This document shows, in pieces, positions 11,180 through 22,313 of a stretch of 64,000 nt of DNA (the first letter of the stretch is position 1; each line of letters opens with the position of its first letter). The notes under the pieces were generated by a model. The model did not search any database and had not been told where the DNA came from. It saw only the letters and a list, made by a program, of their open reading frames with translations. The translations under genes and the position numbers were made by a program. The stretch comes from Halichoerus grypus (Eukaryota; Chordata; Mammalia; Carnivora; Phocidae): the NCBI RefSeq assembly GCF_964656455.1, contig NC_135717.1, forward strand, positions 12,907,775-12,971,774. Direction: 5' to 3'.

Positions 11180-11938
11180 GAGGACTAGGCTTTAGGCAAG
11201 GTTACTTTTGTTGATTTTCTTCTCTCCTGTAGTTGACTTTTCTGTAGATTATTCCTAAATAAACTTGGCCAGCAAGATTTTCTCATCATCTCTCATCCTC
11301 GTAACTGTGCTCTTGTTGATCTAGATGGGAAGACCAATATGAGGGGGAAGGATTTTAACAACATGCTGTCTTCCATTAAATGAAGCACCATTAAAACCAA
11401 TCCATCTCTGGGTCTCCAGGTTCACACCAAATATTTTCAGGACAGGAGTCCGATGGAGGCCCACCTTACTTCTCTCTGCAATTCTGGTTCTTTTGGAATT
11501 TTGCATATGTAAGAGTGGGTACCCATCCCACACATCCAGGCTCCATCCATACCAGATGCTCTCACCACTCCAGCAAACAGCTGCCCCTTGGCCACTCTCA
11601 GGCCTGCAGGTGTGTGTGTGTATCAAGAGCAGGGCCTGCCTTCAGGTGGACAGTCCCCATGCAGGCCCTGGAAGGGGCTTGAGACCATCAGGTCAGGGGA
11701 ATCCTGTGCCTCTGGTAGGAAGAACATAATCCAAAAGAGGAGATTTGTGAGCCAGGTGGGCCCATCCTCATGACCTACTGGACTCTTACCCCACAGAGAG
11801 GACCACAGCTTGATGAGAGCCTGAGAAGGACCCCCTTATTCATGGATCCCAGGGCAAGGGCTCAGTTACCTGGATATGAGCAGGGTTGCCTCTGCCTTTC
11901 AGTTCTAATCTCAACAACCTCACTCCTTGTACCCTGCC
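11179..11938. other. Unassigned block ending in an orphan poly-A run
   Basis: The sequence from about 11320 to 11938 ends directly in a run of A. It contains overlapping open frames of 78 to 101 codons on both strands, none protein-like. It could be a 3'-anchored retroposed copy of an unknown transcript, an old LTR relic, or unique DNA with an incidental A run. I found no target-site duplication and no AATAAA signal close to the A run, which argues against a young processed pseudogene. Confidence 0.3.
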
Positions 11939-11956
11939 AAAAAAAAAAAAAAAAAA
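11939..11956. repeat. Poly-A run (18 A)
   Basis: Eighteen consecutive A, followed by GAAGATGTAGAAGAAATG. See the preceding block for interpretation. Confidence 0.95.
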
Positions 11957-12904
11957 GAAGATGTAGAAGAAATGAAATGGATCCAAGTCTTGTCCAAAAA
12001 AGCTGAATGGATGATTTATCGTGAAGTCATTAAGTGTCTGTGGACACAAGATGTGAATGCTTAGCTTTCAGATTCAGCACTGGGAAGGCAGCTGGGTTCT
12101 TGTGCATGAAGATGTTGTATGGCATGTTTGTATATGAAATACATTTTTCCAATTAACATTTAAAGTATAACACACTGCTGTCCAGACTCAGGGAGTGCCC
12201 TGCCATCCATTGCAAGGACCATGTAAGGGAAAATTGCAGCTGAGGGACCAAATTAGGAATGTTTTCAATTTCAGGAGTCCACAGAAGAAACAAAGCATTA
12301 TATTGACATAGTTCAAACAAAGTAAGGCATTTTGAAGCTTGTTAGCATTTTTAAACACATCTTTATTCAACCTCTTTAAAAAAAATAATGGGATGATTTT
12401 CTTGTCACTCATAGCATTTCTAATATGTAAAGGGTTGTTAGAACTCATTCTCCCTCCAAGTTTACATACGGTATGTGGGCTTTTAAAACGAAGTTCACTG
12501 CTCCCAAATCCCGCTAAGATCTCAAAGCAATATATGTGTTCTCTGTTGTGCTAAAGTAACCTAGATTTTTAACAATGGGAATTCAGACTTTGGTGTGGAA
12601 GTGATAGTCCTTAAAGAAGGTCTTTGTAGTGATTTTATATTATTAGTTGTTTTTGTGGGGGAGGATTCATGCTTTTAATGACCTGAATTTTGATCTTTAC
12701 AAAAAAAAATCATCTTCATCTGACAGATAGCAGTTAATATTGTTTATTGTGAAAATGAGACACTTGAACCTCCAAAAGGAAACTCTTTGGGGGAAATGTG
12801 TGAATACTGGCTTTGAAAGGGGGAGAAAAGGAAAATTAAGCAAGTATTTTAAATAGGTCCTTGTCAATCTGCTTTTCCCATTATCTCAAGGGATGGGAGT
12901 ATTA
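11957..12904. other. Unique noncoding DNA
   Basis: AT-rich sequence without a gene or recognised repeat. Two opposing open frames of 71 and 86 codons overlap at 12190-12550 and have no family resemblance. Confidence 0.4.
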
Positions 12905-13010
12905 AGAGAACACGTTCTCAGGCTCACTTTTCTCATCTAGAAAATGACAGTAATACCTGTATCAGATTGTTCAGATATAATGAATGAATGTATGTAAAAC
13001 AGGCCCACAG
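12905..13010 (-). mobile_element. MIR SINE fragment (antisense)
   Basis: TTTTCTCATCTAGAAAATGACAGTAATACCTGTATC is the reverse complement of the MIR 'CATTTTACAGATGAG' region, and the 'AATGAATGAATG' extension is common at this end. Short and decayed. Confidence 0.65.
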
Positions 13011-14019
13011 CGGCCTCATGTTAGTTGCCTTCCCCACTCAACTTACTCAAGGAAAATTCGGTGTTGGGACTAATTTTGCCTAATTTCGAATCTTAGAAAT
13101 GGCCTTTCTACTTTCTTCTTCTTCCATCATTGATTTTGCTGCCCTGGCTCCCTCACCAGTGAGATAAAAGAAGGAACTGAGCCAGGACAAGTGACTTGCC
13201 ACATGGAATGTTTCTTCTCCCTGAACGCTGACTCTGAGCTGTGCTTGTGAAGCGCTTATTGTTACTGTTCTACGTAGAGGTCTCTGAGCTGCTCTTTTCT
13301 GGAGTGTCAGCCTGGTTTTCAGGATAGGCATTGAATTTGCTCTCTGTAATGATCCCTTGACCACAAGTCATCCTCTCTCTATAAAACTGGCCTTGGCCTT
13401 ACCTGCATTTCCAGTCTCATCTCCACTTGGGGAAAAAGTAGGTATGCAGCCGATTTGTGTAATAGGGTCATCAACTACACCGAGACCCTCATACAAATAC
13501 AGATAATACCAAACCAGATAATGATGACAGAGCGAAGTATTTAGGTTGTGTTTTTTGACCCAGTGTTCATTTTTCATTAAGCCTCAGCCTCCTTTCCTGT
13601 GAGCCTTTGTGCCGTTCTTTGGGCCCGTGCTCATGTTCATGGCTATTTTCCAGAGCATGTCTAGGCTGCTTGACTTTTAAAGCTCCTGTCTAAATAATGA
13701 CAAGGTTCCTAAGGTGCCGTCACCTCCCACCAGAAGAATCTGGCACTCTTTGAATTCTCTAGAAACACCCCAAAGTGCTAAATCATAGAGTTCAAGAAGG
13801 TCAGTCATCCACCAAAGAAGCAAGAAGAGTACCAACGGAAAGGGTGAAAGATGTTCAAGTGAGTCAGTTCAGCATAACACACATGCTCCCTGGTTGAACT
13901 AATTGCCTGTATGTTAGGTGATTGGGTTCTGCCTGAGGTCTTCCAATTCTAGAAGCTATTAAATAGGATAAAACTTGCTGAAATTAGAGAACTTCAAGAA
14001 AACCAGTTTAATAAATATG
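13011..14019. other. Unique noncoding DNA
   Basis: No gene and no named repeat. Small open frames at 13080-13580 on the minus strand (94 and 69 codons) have no domain features. Confidence 0.4.
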
Positions 14020-14162
14020 TCATATATGTCATAATAATATATATTATAATATGGATTATATATTATGTATGTTTATATATATACATACATATGCTTTGCT
14101 TATATATGCATACACATACATCCATATAGTCATACATGCACTCATGCACATACACACACATA
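14020..14162. repeat. AT and ATAC low-complexity tract
   Basis: TATATAT-rich sequence grades into an imperfect (CATA)/(CACA) tract. Typical decayed microsatellite of alternating purine and pyrimidine. Confidence 0.85.
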
Positions 14163-14884
14163 CTTAAAGAACACTAATTTGGGGTAGATTTCACCTTTTG
14201 ACAATTCAAAGGGAAAAGTTAGAATCTATGAAGGGATTATTATGGAAACCCAACTGAGCCTTTCCTGGAAATGCCGGAACCACAAAAATTTCTTAGCATT
14301 TGAAACGATGACAAATGCTGATTTATGCAGACCTCAGGATTCCATTCCTAGGGCACCCTCATTGATTACTTCCATCAGCAGGAGCAGTTCCCTTTAATGC
14401 CACACTGGGTGTTTACACTGGTAGCAATTGAGAATGGCAAAATAGTTCCAATAAAACAAGAACCAGACCAGCTTGGGGAATAGAAGTAGTCAGTCCCCAA
14501 ATATCCCTCTGTTCTCCATCATCTTCCTCCTGTTCTTTTCAGTCCTCCACTGCTTCTCCCTCTGCCCCCTGCCCTTCCCAGACCTCCTCCTCAGCAGGGC
14601 CGGCTGAGCAGAGATTGAACCACACAGTTCATGAGATTCTACATCAGATAAGACATCCAAATCCTGAAATACCATGGTAGAATTTAGTTTTAAAATGTTT
14701 CTTCACAAGAAAAGTAAAACATTCCTCACAGTCTTAAAAAATAAGTATGTTCTCTGATACTCCAAGCCAGAAAAATTCATTATAAGAAGTTGGAATATTT
14801 ATCTTTATATGTGACAGGATAGTGGTTCTTTTTCTCTTTGTTGTTCTTTTTTCAGTCCGAAATAAGGTTTGTTTAGTTGTTTTG
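14163..14884. other. Unique noncoding DNA
   Basis: Nothing recognised beyond a pyrimidine-rich stretch at 14505-14590 (CTCC/TTCC-rich). No gene. Confidence 0.4.
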
Positions 14885-15066
14885 TTTTTTTTTTTAAGAT
14901 TTTATTTATTTATTTTTGAGAGAGAGAGAGCACGAGCAGGGGGAGGGAGAGGGAAAAGCAGGCTCCCCGCTAGGCAGGGAGCCCAATGCGGGACTCGATC
15001 CCAGGACCCTGAGATCATGATCTGAGCCAAGGCAGATGCTTAACCAACTGAGCCTTCCAGGTGCCC
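14885..15066 (-). mobile_element. Can-SINE
   Basis: Reverse complement of a tRNA-derived carnivore SINE: T-rich tail, AAGATTTTATTTATTTATTT, GAGAG-rich body, GACTCGATCCCAGGACCCTGAGATCATGATCTGAGCC (B-box side) and a head ending near GGTGCC. Flanks TGTTTTGTTTTT and TGTTTGTTTTTAAG are similar and may be the target duplication, but T-richness makes this uncertain. Several substitutions in the head suggest moderate age. Confidence 0.93.
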
Positions 15067-15179
15067 TGTTTGTTTTTAAGGAAGGAAAATACCCCAAAAC
15101 AGGCAAATCCTAAACTCTAGAAATGCACAGTATCCCTTAACTGGGATTGCAAATGTTCTATGTAGTTCTTCGTTTGAGT

Positions 15180-15395
15180 CATTTAGCATTTAGTCAACAG
15201 ATATGTAAAGAACATTTTTCAGGAACTGCACAAGGTACTAAAGCTTGGACAACCATAAGCCGCAGTGGCAAACATGAAGGTGTCCACCGTTAGATGGGAA
15301 AGAGGCAGGTATTGTCTCTAAGTGACCAAGGTGCCACAGGAAAGATAAATTACCTCAGTAACTCTGAGGTGACATTAGCCGCCCCATTTAGAACT
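15180..15395 (-). mobile_element. L2 LINE fragment (antisense)
   Basis: TTAGTCAACAGATATGTAAAGAACATTTTTCAGGAACTGCACAAGGTACTAAAG reads as the reversed L2 tail, and CTCTGAGGTGACATTAGC as the reversed end of the coding region. Decayed. Confidence 0.5.
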
Positions 15396-15419
15396 AAAGA
15401 AACAGAGACTTGGGGATAC

Positions 15420-15785
15420 AAATCCTCCCATTCTTTCCTCTGCGTGTATGTGATATGTAATTTTATTTTGTTAGTACACAGATGGTAACCTAATGGGGAC
15501 ATAATGTTTCCCTTTTGATATTTTCTTGAGCAATATTTTTTTAGCCTATTAATTATTATTCTGCATCTGTTTTGAACCATTCCATGGATCCACTGTAATG
15601 TAGACAACTGTTCCCTAATTGCAGGACAGCTAGGCTTGGTCCAGTTTTTCATCTTTATGTTTATTAAATGAGTTTTGGATTTCCCTAGAACATATTCTTG
15701 GAAATGAACTGCTGTGTCAGAAAGAATGGAATTATTTGAATTTAATTGGTAGTCTGATTTTTTAGCTGTTCTAAAACAAGTATTA
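15420..15785 (-). mobile_element. Probable old L1 3' region (antisense)
   Basis: The string TTTGATATTTTCTTGAGCAATATTTTTTTAG, then CATCTGTTTTGAACCATTCCATGGATCCACTGTAATG, then GAAATGAACTGCTGTGTCAGAAAG parallels the antisense text of an old L1 ORF2 end and 3'UTR ('GGAATTGCTGGGTCAAAGG'). It is divergent, so the family is uncertain. Confidence 0.45.
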
Positions 15786-16014
15786 TGTTCTTAGAATTCT
15801 TTATTTATTATTTATTTAAAGAGATTTATGCAGATGCAATATCCAAGTATTATGATTTGCTACTTATTATTGTCCTGTAACTCATCAGATACTTATGTAA
15901 TTAATTACATTTTTCAAGCTTTTTCATCTCCGTGTTCCATATATATTGCTACCCCAGGTACTCTATACTCCCATTCTTTCATGCTTCTCTGAATTTTACA
16001 CTTAAAAAACAAAG

Positions 16015-16310
16015 AAAGAAAGAAAGAAAAAACAAAAAAAAAACAGCTCAAATTACACTTTCTTTGAAAACCTTCCAAGACTCCCCCAGCCTCTTTGGGC
16101 TCTTCCTTCTTTGGTCTCTGGTAGTCCTCCTGTAGCCTGTTCATCTCATTTGCCAATTAACTGTCCTACAAGTTATCTTTTTATGATTAGATCTTACTTC
16201 TGTTAGTAGATTATAAACCTCTCAGCCCCAGAGACCATTCCTTCGGCAATTTTGTAGAGTAGCTAACAGAGCGTCTTAGACATCATAGGAGTGCAGTGTA
16301 TTTTAATGAT
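16015..16310 (+). mobile_element. L2 LINE 3' fragment
   Basis: ACCTTCCAAGACTCCCCCAG corresponds to the L2 'GAGAGGCCTTCCCTGAC' segment. TAGATTATAAACCTCTCAGCCCCAGAGACCATTCC and CATCATAGGAGTGCAGTGTATTTTAATGA correspond to the 3'UTR and tail. An imperfect GAAA tract lies at its left edge (16012-16030). Confidence 0.6.
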
Positions 16311-17895
16311 TAATCTGTTTTCTTTTTACTTCAGCAGGGTTCATGGGAGGGCATGGCCAGGTTTGTGGTAATCATATGCCTTCAGATATCATATTGACCA
16401 CTGTCTGTCTCACTTTGATATGGAAAGAAGGAAGATTGGCTCACTAACGAGAAAGCATTGTAGTCATTTACATCAGAAAAAAACAAGATTAGTTTTTACA
16501 CTGTCTACCACCTAGTAGGCATTCAGTAAATAGAAGCCTTTCTTTTTTCAGTTGTCTCAAACTGATACGGCCTCTTACTGTATGATGCCAGGCAGTGTTA
16601 ACTTCTGTTTCTTTCTGGTTCCTTCTCTGTGGAAGGTGGATTGGATTCATTCCTACTAGACTCTTTCTGGATTGAGAACATTTAGTAACTCTCTTTGGTT
16701 GTAGTCATTCAAGTATTGGAGCGGAAGCAGAACAGGTCATCTAAATACTGGGCCAAAGTGTTCAACCTAGTTCTAAGTAAATGAAGGATTTGTGGATTCG
16801 TTTGGAGAATTCTTGATGACAAAATGTTTAAAATTTTTTATTTAGCTTAATTTGCACTCATATCCCGCTAGCAACGATACTGTTGTAGGTAGTTAAAATG
16901 TTACTTCTTTTTTCTGCAGGTACCAGAGTTCAGTGTAGACATCCTGTATAAATGTAGGAAGATTCTGAGAAGGCCTACTGGGAAAAGGATCAACAGGAAT
17001 TTTAAAAATTAACTGTGACTAAAATTCTTTTAAGACACCATCTACATTTGATGAAAGAATGACTAGATCCAGTTTCTTTCCCCCAATATCTTCCTTTTCT
17101 GCCCTGAGTCTCCCACTCTTTTCTGCAGAAAAGAGAGTCAGTTCCATCACCAAGCAGGATACCACGTTCTCACCTCTGTTAGATTATAGGGTTCAGAACT
17201 ATAGTTCTTTTGATGCCTTTAAATATTTTGTGGTTTGATGAGGAGCCAATACATTTGGTCAAACATCTCTTTATTTGTAAGAGAAAAGAAATGCCACTTA
17301 ACCTCAGGGCAAATAAAAATAGTCCATACATACATTTACATGTGTTATGTATAGTGTAGATCAGAGGTTCAAAGAAAATTACATTTCAGTGCCATGAGCA
17401 CAATAGAGACTTGTATAGTGCCTACAATTGACAGGAAACTTAAATAGTATTTTTTTTATAAAGGCTAGAAGTTCATAGACTCCTTCCATTTGTGTCTGAC
17501 ATTAGCAAGCTCTTAATAATGCAGTGTGTATTTATTTATTGATCAGACCATTTAAGTAGTAAGACATGAGAAAGTGAGCACTATTATCTGGTAATTGACC
17601 ATATTGGAGAGTTAAGTGTGCTGACAAGGAACTAAGTGTGTTTAACCTTCAGATGAGATCAATTTTAAGATAATGCCTACTTTGGTAATGAACCAAAGCT
17701 GCTAAGAAACTTCGTACTCTCAATGCTTCTAAAGCAATGCTGTTTTGATGACAACTACCATAGTTTTAATGACCAGATTTGCTTCTGAGAGCCATTGGTT
17801 TCCCAGGGCAACCTGGAAAGGGTTTACTAACTTTTATACTACACTTAGAATAAAAACTCAAATGGAAGAGGATGATTGTAAGCAGCATTGCCCAG
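16311..17895. other. Unique noncoding DNA with a candidate splice acceptor
   Basis: No named repeat is apparent apart from short L2-like scraps near 16500. A strong acceptor-like sequence ends at 16919 and is followed by 30 open codons (16920-17012). It is listed separately as a candidate. Confidence 0.35.
16901..17012 (+). other. Candidate terminal exon (acceptor plus 30-codon frame)
   Basis: TTACTTCTTTTTTCTGCAG gives a long pyrimidine tract and a canonical AG at 16918-16919. Reading on from 16920 in the first frame gives 30 codons without stop: a Val-Pro-Glu start, a basic stretch rich in Lys and Arg, then TAA at 17010-17012. I recognise no protein family, and no AATAAA lies close downstream. 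Chance acceptors of this quality occur every few kilobases in mammalian DNA, so this is a weak call. Confidence 0.15.
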
Positions 17896-19250
17896 AGAGT
17901 CATTCATGTAGGAAATATCTTTTGGGTACCTGCCAGTCATCATGCTATATTCTAGGACTCTGAAGTTTAGCAAGATGATATCTCAATTGGAGGGACTTAC
18001 GTTCCAGTGGAATGGTTTTCAACTTTGTTTCATCTGTTAAAGCTCTAACACCAAAGCTTATGTGGGCCCCTCATTTATAAAAAGCAAGAGAAAGGTACCT
18101 AAAAACCTGCCCCTTTTGCTTCTGAATCCTTTTTTTTGTGGGCTCACTGAACACAGCTTGAAGCCAACTTCTCTTAGCGACAGATCCATAAGCAAATATC
18201 ACAACACTTTATAAGTAACATAATAGAAATAGGAACAAAGCTTGACAAGAGAACATAAAGGAGGATATAGCCAAAGCTGCCTATGAGGCTGGGAAAGTCT
18301 TCATAGAGGAAGTGACTTTGAACCACAAGACCGTCCTGTTGGATGAGGACAAGCTCACCAGAGAGCAGCGGGGAATTGAAGGCAGCATGGGCAAAGCAAG
18401 TGAAGGCCATGGTGTTTAGGGAACTAGGCAGCCCTACTTACGTGTCCAGAATAGAGATGTTTGGAAAGGAATAGTGAGGTAAAGCAGGAAAGTAGATTAC
18501 GCTACAAATCCTGTAGACTGCAGAGAGGCTTTTAAGCAAAAGGGAAACAATCAGATTTGGATTTCAGTGAGGTGATATAGACAACCTCAAGGAAACCACG
18601 GGGGTTTCTTAGATCAAAGGTGACAGAGCGTCACCTAGGGCCATAGTAGTGATATTTGAGAAGAGGAAACATTTCAGAGAGACTTATGAGTGGTGGTAAT
18701 TCACAGATCTGAGTGATTGATTCAACCTGTAGAAGTGGGAGATGTCAAGGAGGAGTATACCTGACCCTGAAGATGGCGTGAATGATGATGAGCAATGCAG
18801 GTGGAGGATTGAGGTGGGGATGAGAATAAGCGGGTATCAGTTCTGTTTGGAGATGTTGACTTTGAGGTACCTATGGGACATCTAGGTGGAGAACCTTGGC
18901 TGACCGCTAATGGTAAAGTTTGGGATTAGAAATATTGATGTATGAGATCACTGATTGAAAACACAGGCTTGGGTACATTCATTGATGATTTCTGCAAGAG
19001 GAGTAAGGGGCAAAGGAAATAGAGGTGTTATTTGAGATCTAGAAAAGAATGGTTTTACAAAAGAAGAGAGTTTTGATACCATAGGACAGAAAGATGTGAA
19101 TCTTCCTAAGACCATTGGCTTTGCCAACTAGAAGGCCACTGACCTCTAACAAGAACTGTTTTAGTGGAATGATGAGGGTGAAGGCTGGGTCAGAATAGTT
19201 CAAAAAGAGGATGAAACATCAAGTAAAGACGTGGAGACCACGAATGTGTG
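17896..19250 (-). mobile_element. Long L2 LINE copy (antisense)
   Basis: About 1.3 kb reads backwards through L2. Landmarks in order are the tail (CATTCATGTAGGAAATATCTTTTGGGTACCTGCC), TTCATAGAGGAAGTGACTTTGA, AATTGAAGGCAGCATGGGCAAAG, GGCTTTTAAGCAAAAGGGA, TTTGGAGATGTTGACTTTGAGGTACCTATGGGACATC and TTGCCAACTAGAAGGCCACTGACCTC. The last is the reverse-transcriptase region. It is the longest antisense L2 in the window. Frames are broken throughout, so no protein is encoded. Confidence 0.85.
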
Positions 19251-19377
19251 CTCAGTGCTCAATGTGGTGGGCAATGAGGAGGGGCCCATGGCATAAAGGA
19301 GAAGCAAAGTGGAAGAGTGGATGTGTGAATGTGAGTTGAGTGTGTTGGTCGCCTGAGGACCTGTGTCGTTGGGAAAG

Positions 19378-19585
19378 TTAGGGCTTTGGAATCAAACTAA
19401 GTAAGGATCAAATCTCAGGCCTACCATTTACTAGATATGACTTTGAGCAAGTTCTTCCATGAGCCTCAGTTTCCTCCTGTATAAAATGAGATTAATACTA
19501 TCACCTCTTGGAGTTTTGTGAGGATTAAATGAAATCACTCTACAAAAAGCACCTAGAACTCAGAAGGTACTCCGTAAGTGCTGGT
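19378..19585 (-). mobile_element. MIR SINE (antisense)
   Basis: GGAATCAAACTAAGTAAGGATCAAATCTCAGGCC, then TGACTTTGAGCAAGTTCTTCCATGAGCCTCAGTTTCCTCCTGTATAAAATGAG, then GTGAGGATTAAATGAAATCA, is the MIR core read in reverse. Confidence 0.9.
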
Positions 19586-20654
19586 GGGTTTGTTTTTCCT
19601 GTAAGGAGGAGCGATTTTAAAGACACAAGAGGGAGGGCATAAAGTGTATGGCTTGGGAGAAAAGAATCTGGAAGAGAGAGTGTTAGTTTCAAAGTGAGGA
19701 TGGACATGTGTTCCTGGGTAAGAGAAGGAAAGGACAGTGATAACATGAGACACTGGGTGGGATAATTTATGAGATTATGCTGCAGTGACAAATAGGCCTC
19801 CCATCTGAGTCTTAATCAACAGCAGTGCCTTACTCAGACTGCACGGCCGATGTGAACTGGGAGGGAGCTCTGTTCGTCTTAGCCCACAAGGACCCAGGCT
19901 GATGGAGGCTTCCCCTCAGCATTGCTATCTCAGCATTCACTTTTACAGTTCTCACAGTGTTAAGTCACATCCAGCCTCAAGGGCCGAGTGCTGAGTGCCG
20001 AGAACTGGGGGAGAATGAGAAAGATTTGAGGGACCACACTGATGACCAGAACGATGGGTAAAGCCATGGGTACAGCTAAATATGGAGGTGATTGGGATGG
20101 CATCTATTTTCTTAGGAAGGAGGCAGCAAAAATATGATCCACCAGGAGTAGTTAGGGGTTTGACAAGAGTGGTAAATGTTTGGAACAGCCGTTTGTTAAA
20201 ATAATTAAACGAGAACATAGCAGCAAAGGAAAAGGAAGTTGTTCTGGTTAAATATTTATCACTAGGGCTCCATGCAGAATGAAATGGTAGTGCAGCTGCC
20301 GATTCAGTTTCTTAGTTCAGCTGTAGCTTAAAATTAGAAGCTGCCCATCAATAATTTTCCCAAGGGAGTGATTTCTACTGTAATAGTATATAGCCTAGAG
20401 AAAAGGAAATGCACAAAGAGCAGGCTTTCTTGGAATGGGAAGAGAAACCACTTCAGAGAGAGAACATGCGAGAGAAATTGATTGTACATCAGTCCTTGGA
20501 AATAAAAATGAGTTCCCTTTTATCAGTCAATCTGTACGTACATCTGCTGCTGGCCTAGCACTTTGGCATTATGTGGAGTCAAGAGACATTTGTGACTTTA
20601 TTCCTGCTCCTAAGGAACAGAGAGTTCGGTCAGAGGGATGAAGCTCATGATAGG
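19586..20654. other. Unique noncoding DNA
   Basis: No gene. The part at 19780-19940 vaguely resembles an old dispersed repeat that I cannot name. The rest shows nothing recognisable. Confidence 0.35.
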
Positions 20655-20960
20655 AATTGGGTTTGTTTAATATAATGTATGGCATTTATTGCCCTAATTA
20701 GTATATAATTTGGGGAAAGAGTTTCATGGAACAGATGAGATTAAAACTGGACCTTGAAGAATGGGTTTAACTTGGAGAGTGTAGAAGAGAAGGAAGGTAC
20801 GGGTATGATTGAAGGCCTGATGGTGGAGCGACAAGGGTCTGAATGGAGAACCAGAAGAAGGATGGCCCGAAAGAAGAGGAGAGGTGGAGATGAAAGATTA
20901 TGAGAGATCAGGGTGCACTAATGGGATGGAGCCTGGTTACCAGGAGTGGATACAGTGTGG
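20655..20960 (-). mobile_element. Probable L2 LINE fragment (antisense)
   Basis: TTTCATGGAACAGATGAGATTAAAACTGGACCTTGAAGAATGGG resembles the reversed 'GAGGAGGTGACATTTGAGCTGGGCCTTGAAGGATG' portion of L2. The downstream GGTACGGGTATGATTGAAGGCCTG fits too. Divergent. Confidence 0.5.
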
Positions 20961-21408
20961 GAGGAAAAGAGGAGTTATCTAAAGCTATTGCATAAGGAGT
21001 AGCATTGAGACAAAATCATAATTGGTCCACTAAGGAGAAAAAGCAATGAGAGAAGTCAGTTAAATGACTTCATAATAATCCAGGTATCTTCTTTTCATCC
21101 ACTCCCAAGACTTTAATGACTCCCTGTTTACCTTCAAAATATTGTCTCAGTTTTAGGATCGTTTGGACATGCCCATTTTGAAGAGATAGTGGGACATCCA
21201 AGGGATATTATGATGAGGAAGTCTAGGTGTGTTGGTACCAGGAGTCAGACCCAAGAGGACAGTTGGAATCAAATGATCTTCTCAAAGGTTCTGTGCAGGG
21301 GTGTACCCCAGCAGTTTTCAGGGGCTCTGACCAAGCCAGACAGGCCTTAGCCCTAGTAGGAGACTGGAGGCTAGGTGGGCTGCCAAGTCAGGCATCAAAG
21401 CAGAAGAC
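20961..21408. other. Unique noncoding DNA
   Basis: Possible further scraps of L2 (21170-21200, GACATGCCCATTTTG...GGGACATCCAAGGG resembles the reversed L2 'GACATGTTGAG...GGGACATCCA' segment). No gene. Confidence 0.4.
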
Positions 21409-21538
21409 TTCTCTTCTCTTCTCTTCTCTTCTCTTCTCTTCTCTTCTCTTCTCTTCTCTTCTCTTCTCTTCTCTTCTCTCTCTTCTCTTTTTTTCCTTTC
21501 TCTCTTCTCTTCGTCTTCTTCTCTTTCTTTCCTTTTTT
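21409..21538 (+). repeat. (CTCTT)n pyrimidine tract
   Basis: About 14 pure CTCTT units (to about 21478) followed by degenerate C/T sequence to 21538, with nearly no purine for about 130 bases. The unit has mirror symmetry, so the tract is a candidate for triplex (H-DNA) formation. It sits against the 3' end of an antisense L1. Open frames across it encode only repeated Glu, Arg and Lys or Ser, Leu and Phe, and are artefacts. Confidence 0.95.
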
Positions 21539-22187
21539 GCAGCTTTATTGAAATATAATTCACATACCCTACAATGTACACTTCAGTGGTTTTTAGTATA
21601 TTCATGGAGTTTTGCATTCATCACCACCATCACTTCTAGAATCTTTTCATCACCCAAAAAAGAAATGCTGCCCTCTTTAAAGATCACCTTCTTCCTTACC
21701 CCTTTCCATTCCCCAGTCCCCTGGGCTTAGGCAACCACCACTCTACTTTCTGTCTCTATAGATTTGCCTGTGGTGGACATTTCACATAAACGGAATCATA
21801 GGCTATGTGGCCCTCTGAGGCTGCCTTCTTTCCCTTGTTTTTAGTGTCCATCCCTGCTGTCCCATATACCAGCACTTCCTTTCTTTATATTGCCTAGTAA
21901 TATTCCATTGAATGGATATACAGATTTGGATTGTTTCCACTTTTGACCATTAAGAACAATGCTCAGTGAATACTCATACAAGTTTTTGTGTGGATATATG
22001 TTTTCATTTCTCTTAGGTATACACTTAGTAGTGGAATTTCTGGGCCATATGGTTTAACCATTTGAGTAACTGTCACACTGTTTCCCAAAATCTAAGTATC
22101 ATTTTCCTTCCCTCCCTCCCCCAAACAGCAGTTGGTAAGGGCTCCAATATCCCCACAGTTTTGCCCACATTCATTGTTGTCTTTTTT
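21539..22187 (-). mobile_element. Old L1 3'UTR/ORF2 fragment (antisense), left part
   Basis: GCAGCTTTATTGAAATATAATTCACATACC is the hallmark antisense end of L1M elements. CAACCACCACTCTACTTTCTGTCTCTATAGATTTGCC and ACATAAACGGAATCATAG follow, then the ORF2 C-terminal part (TTAGTAGTGGAATTTCTGGGCCATATGG). The copy is split by a carnivore-lineage L1 tail. Confidence 0.9.
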
Positions 22188-22313
22188 AAGGAGGGCACTT
22201 GTTAGGATGAGCACTGGGTGTTGTATGTGATGAATTACTGAATTCTACAACTGAAACTAATACGACACTATATGTTAACTAACTAGAATTTAAATAAAAA
22301 TTAAAAAAAATAT
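22188..22313 (+). mobile_element. Severely 5'-truncated carnivore L1 tail
   Basis: GATGAGCACTGGGTGTTGTATGTGATGAATTACTGAATTCTACAACTGAAACTAATACGACACTATATG, ending in an A-rich tail, is the 3' end of carnivore-lineage L1. Similar flanks (CCACATTCATTGTTGT and GCACATTCACTGTTGT, two mismatches) form the target duplication. It is nested inside the older antisense L1. Confidence 0.85.

Noticed and set aside
18174..18410. 78-codon minus-strand frame
   Set aside because: It lies inside an antisense L2 copy; this is L2 coding debris.
18780..18800. ATGATGATGAGC as a C/D snoRNA C box
   Set aside because: It is in L2 sequence, with no paired D box or terminal stem at a suitable distance.
21227..21730. 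Open frames of 167 codons (plus) and 99 codons (minus) over the CTCTT tract
   Set aside because: They exist only because the five-base repeat has no stop codon in these frames. They encode simple Ser/Leu/Phe or Glu/Arg/Lys runs.
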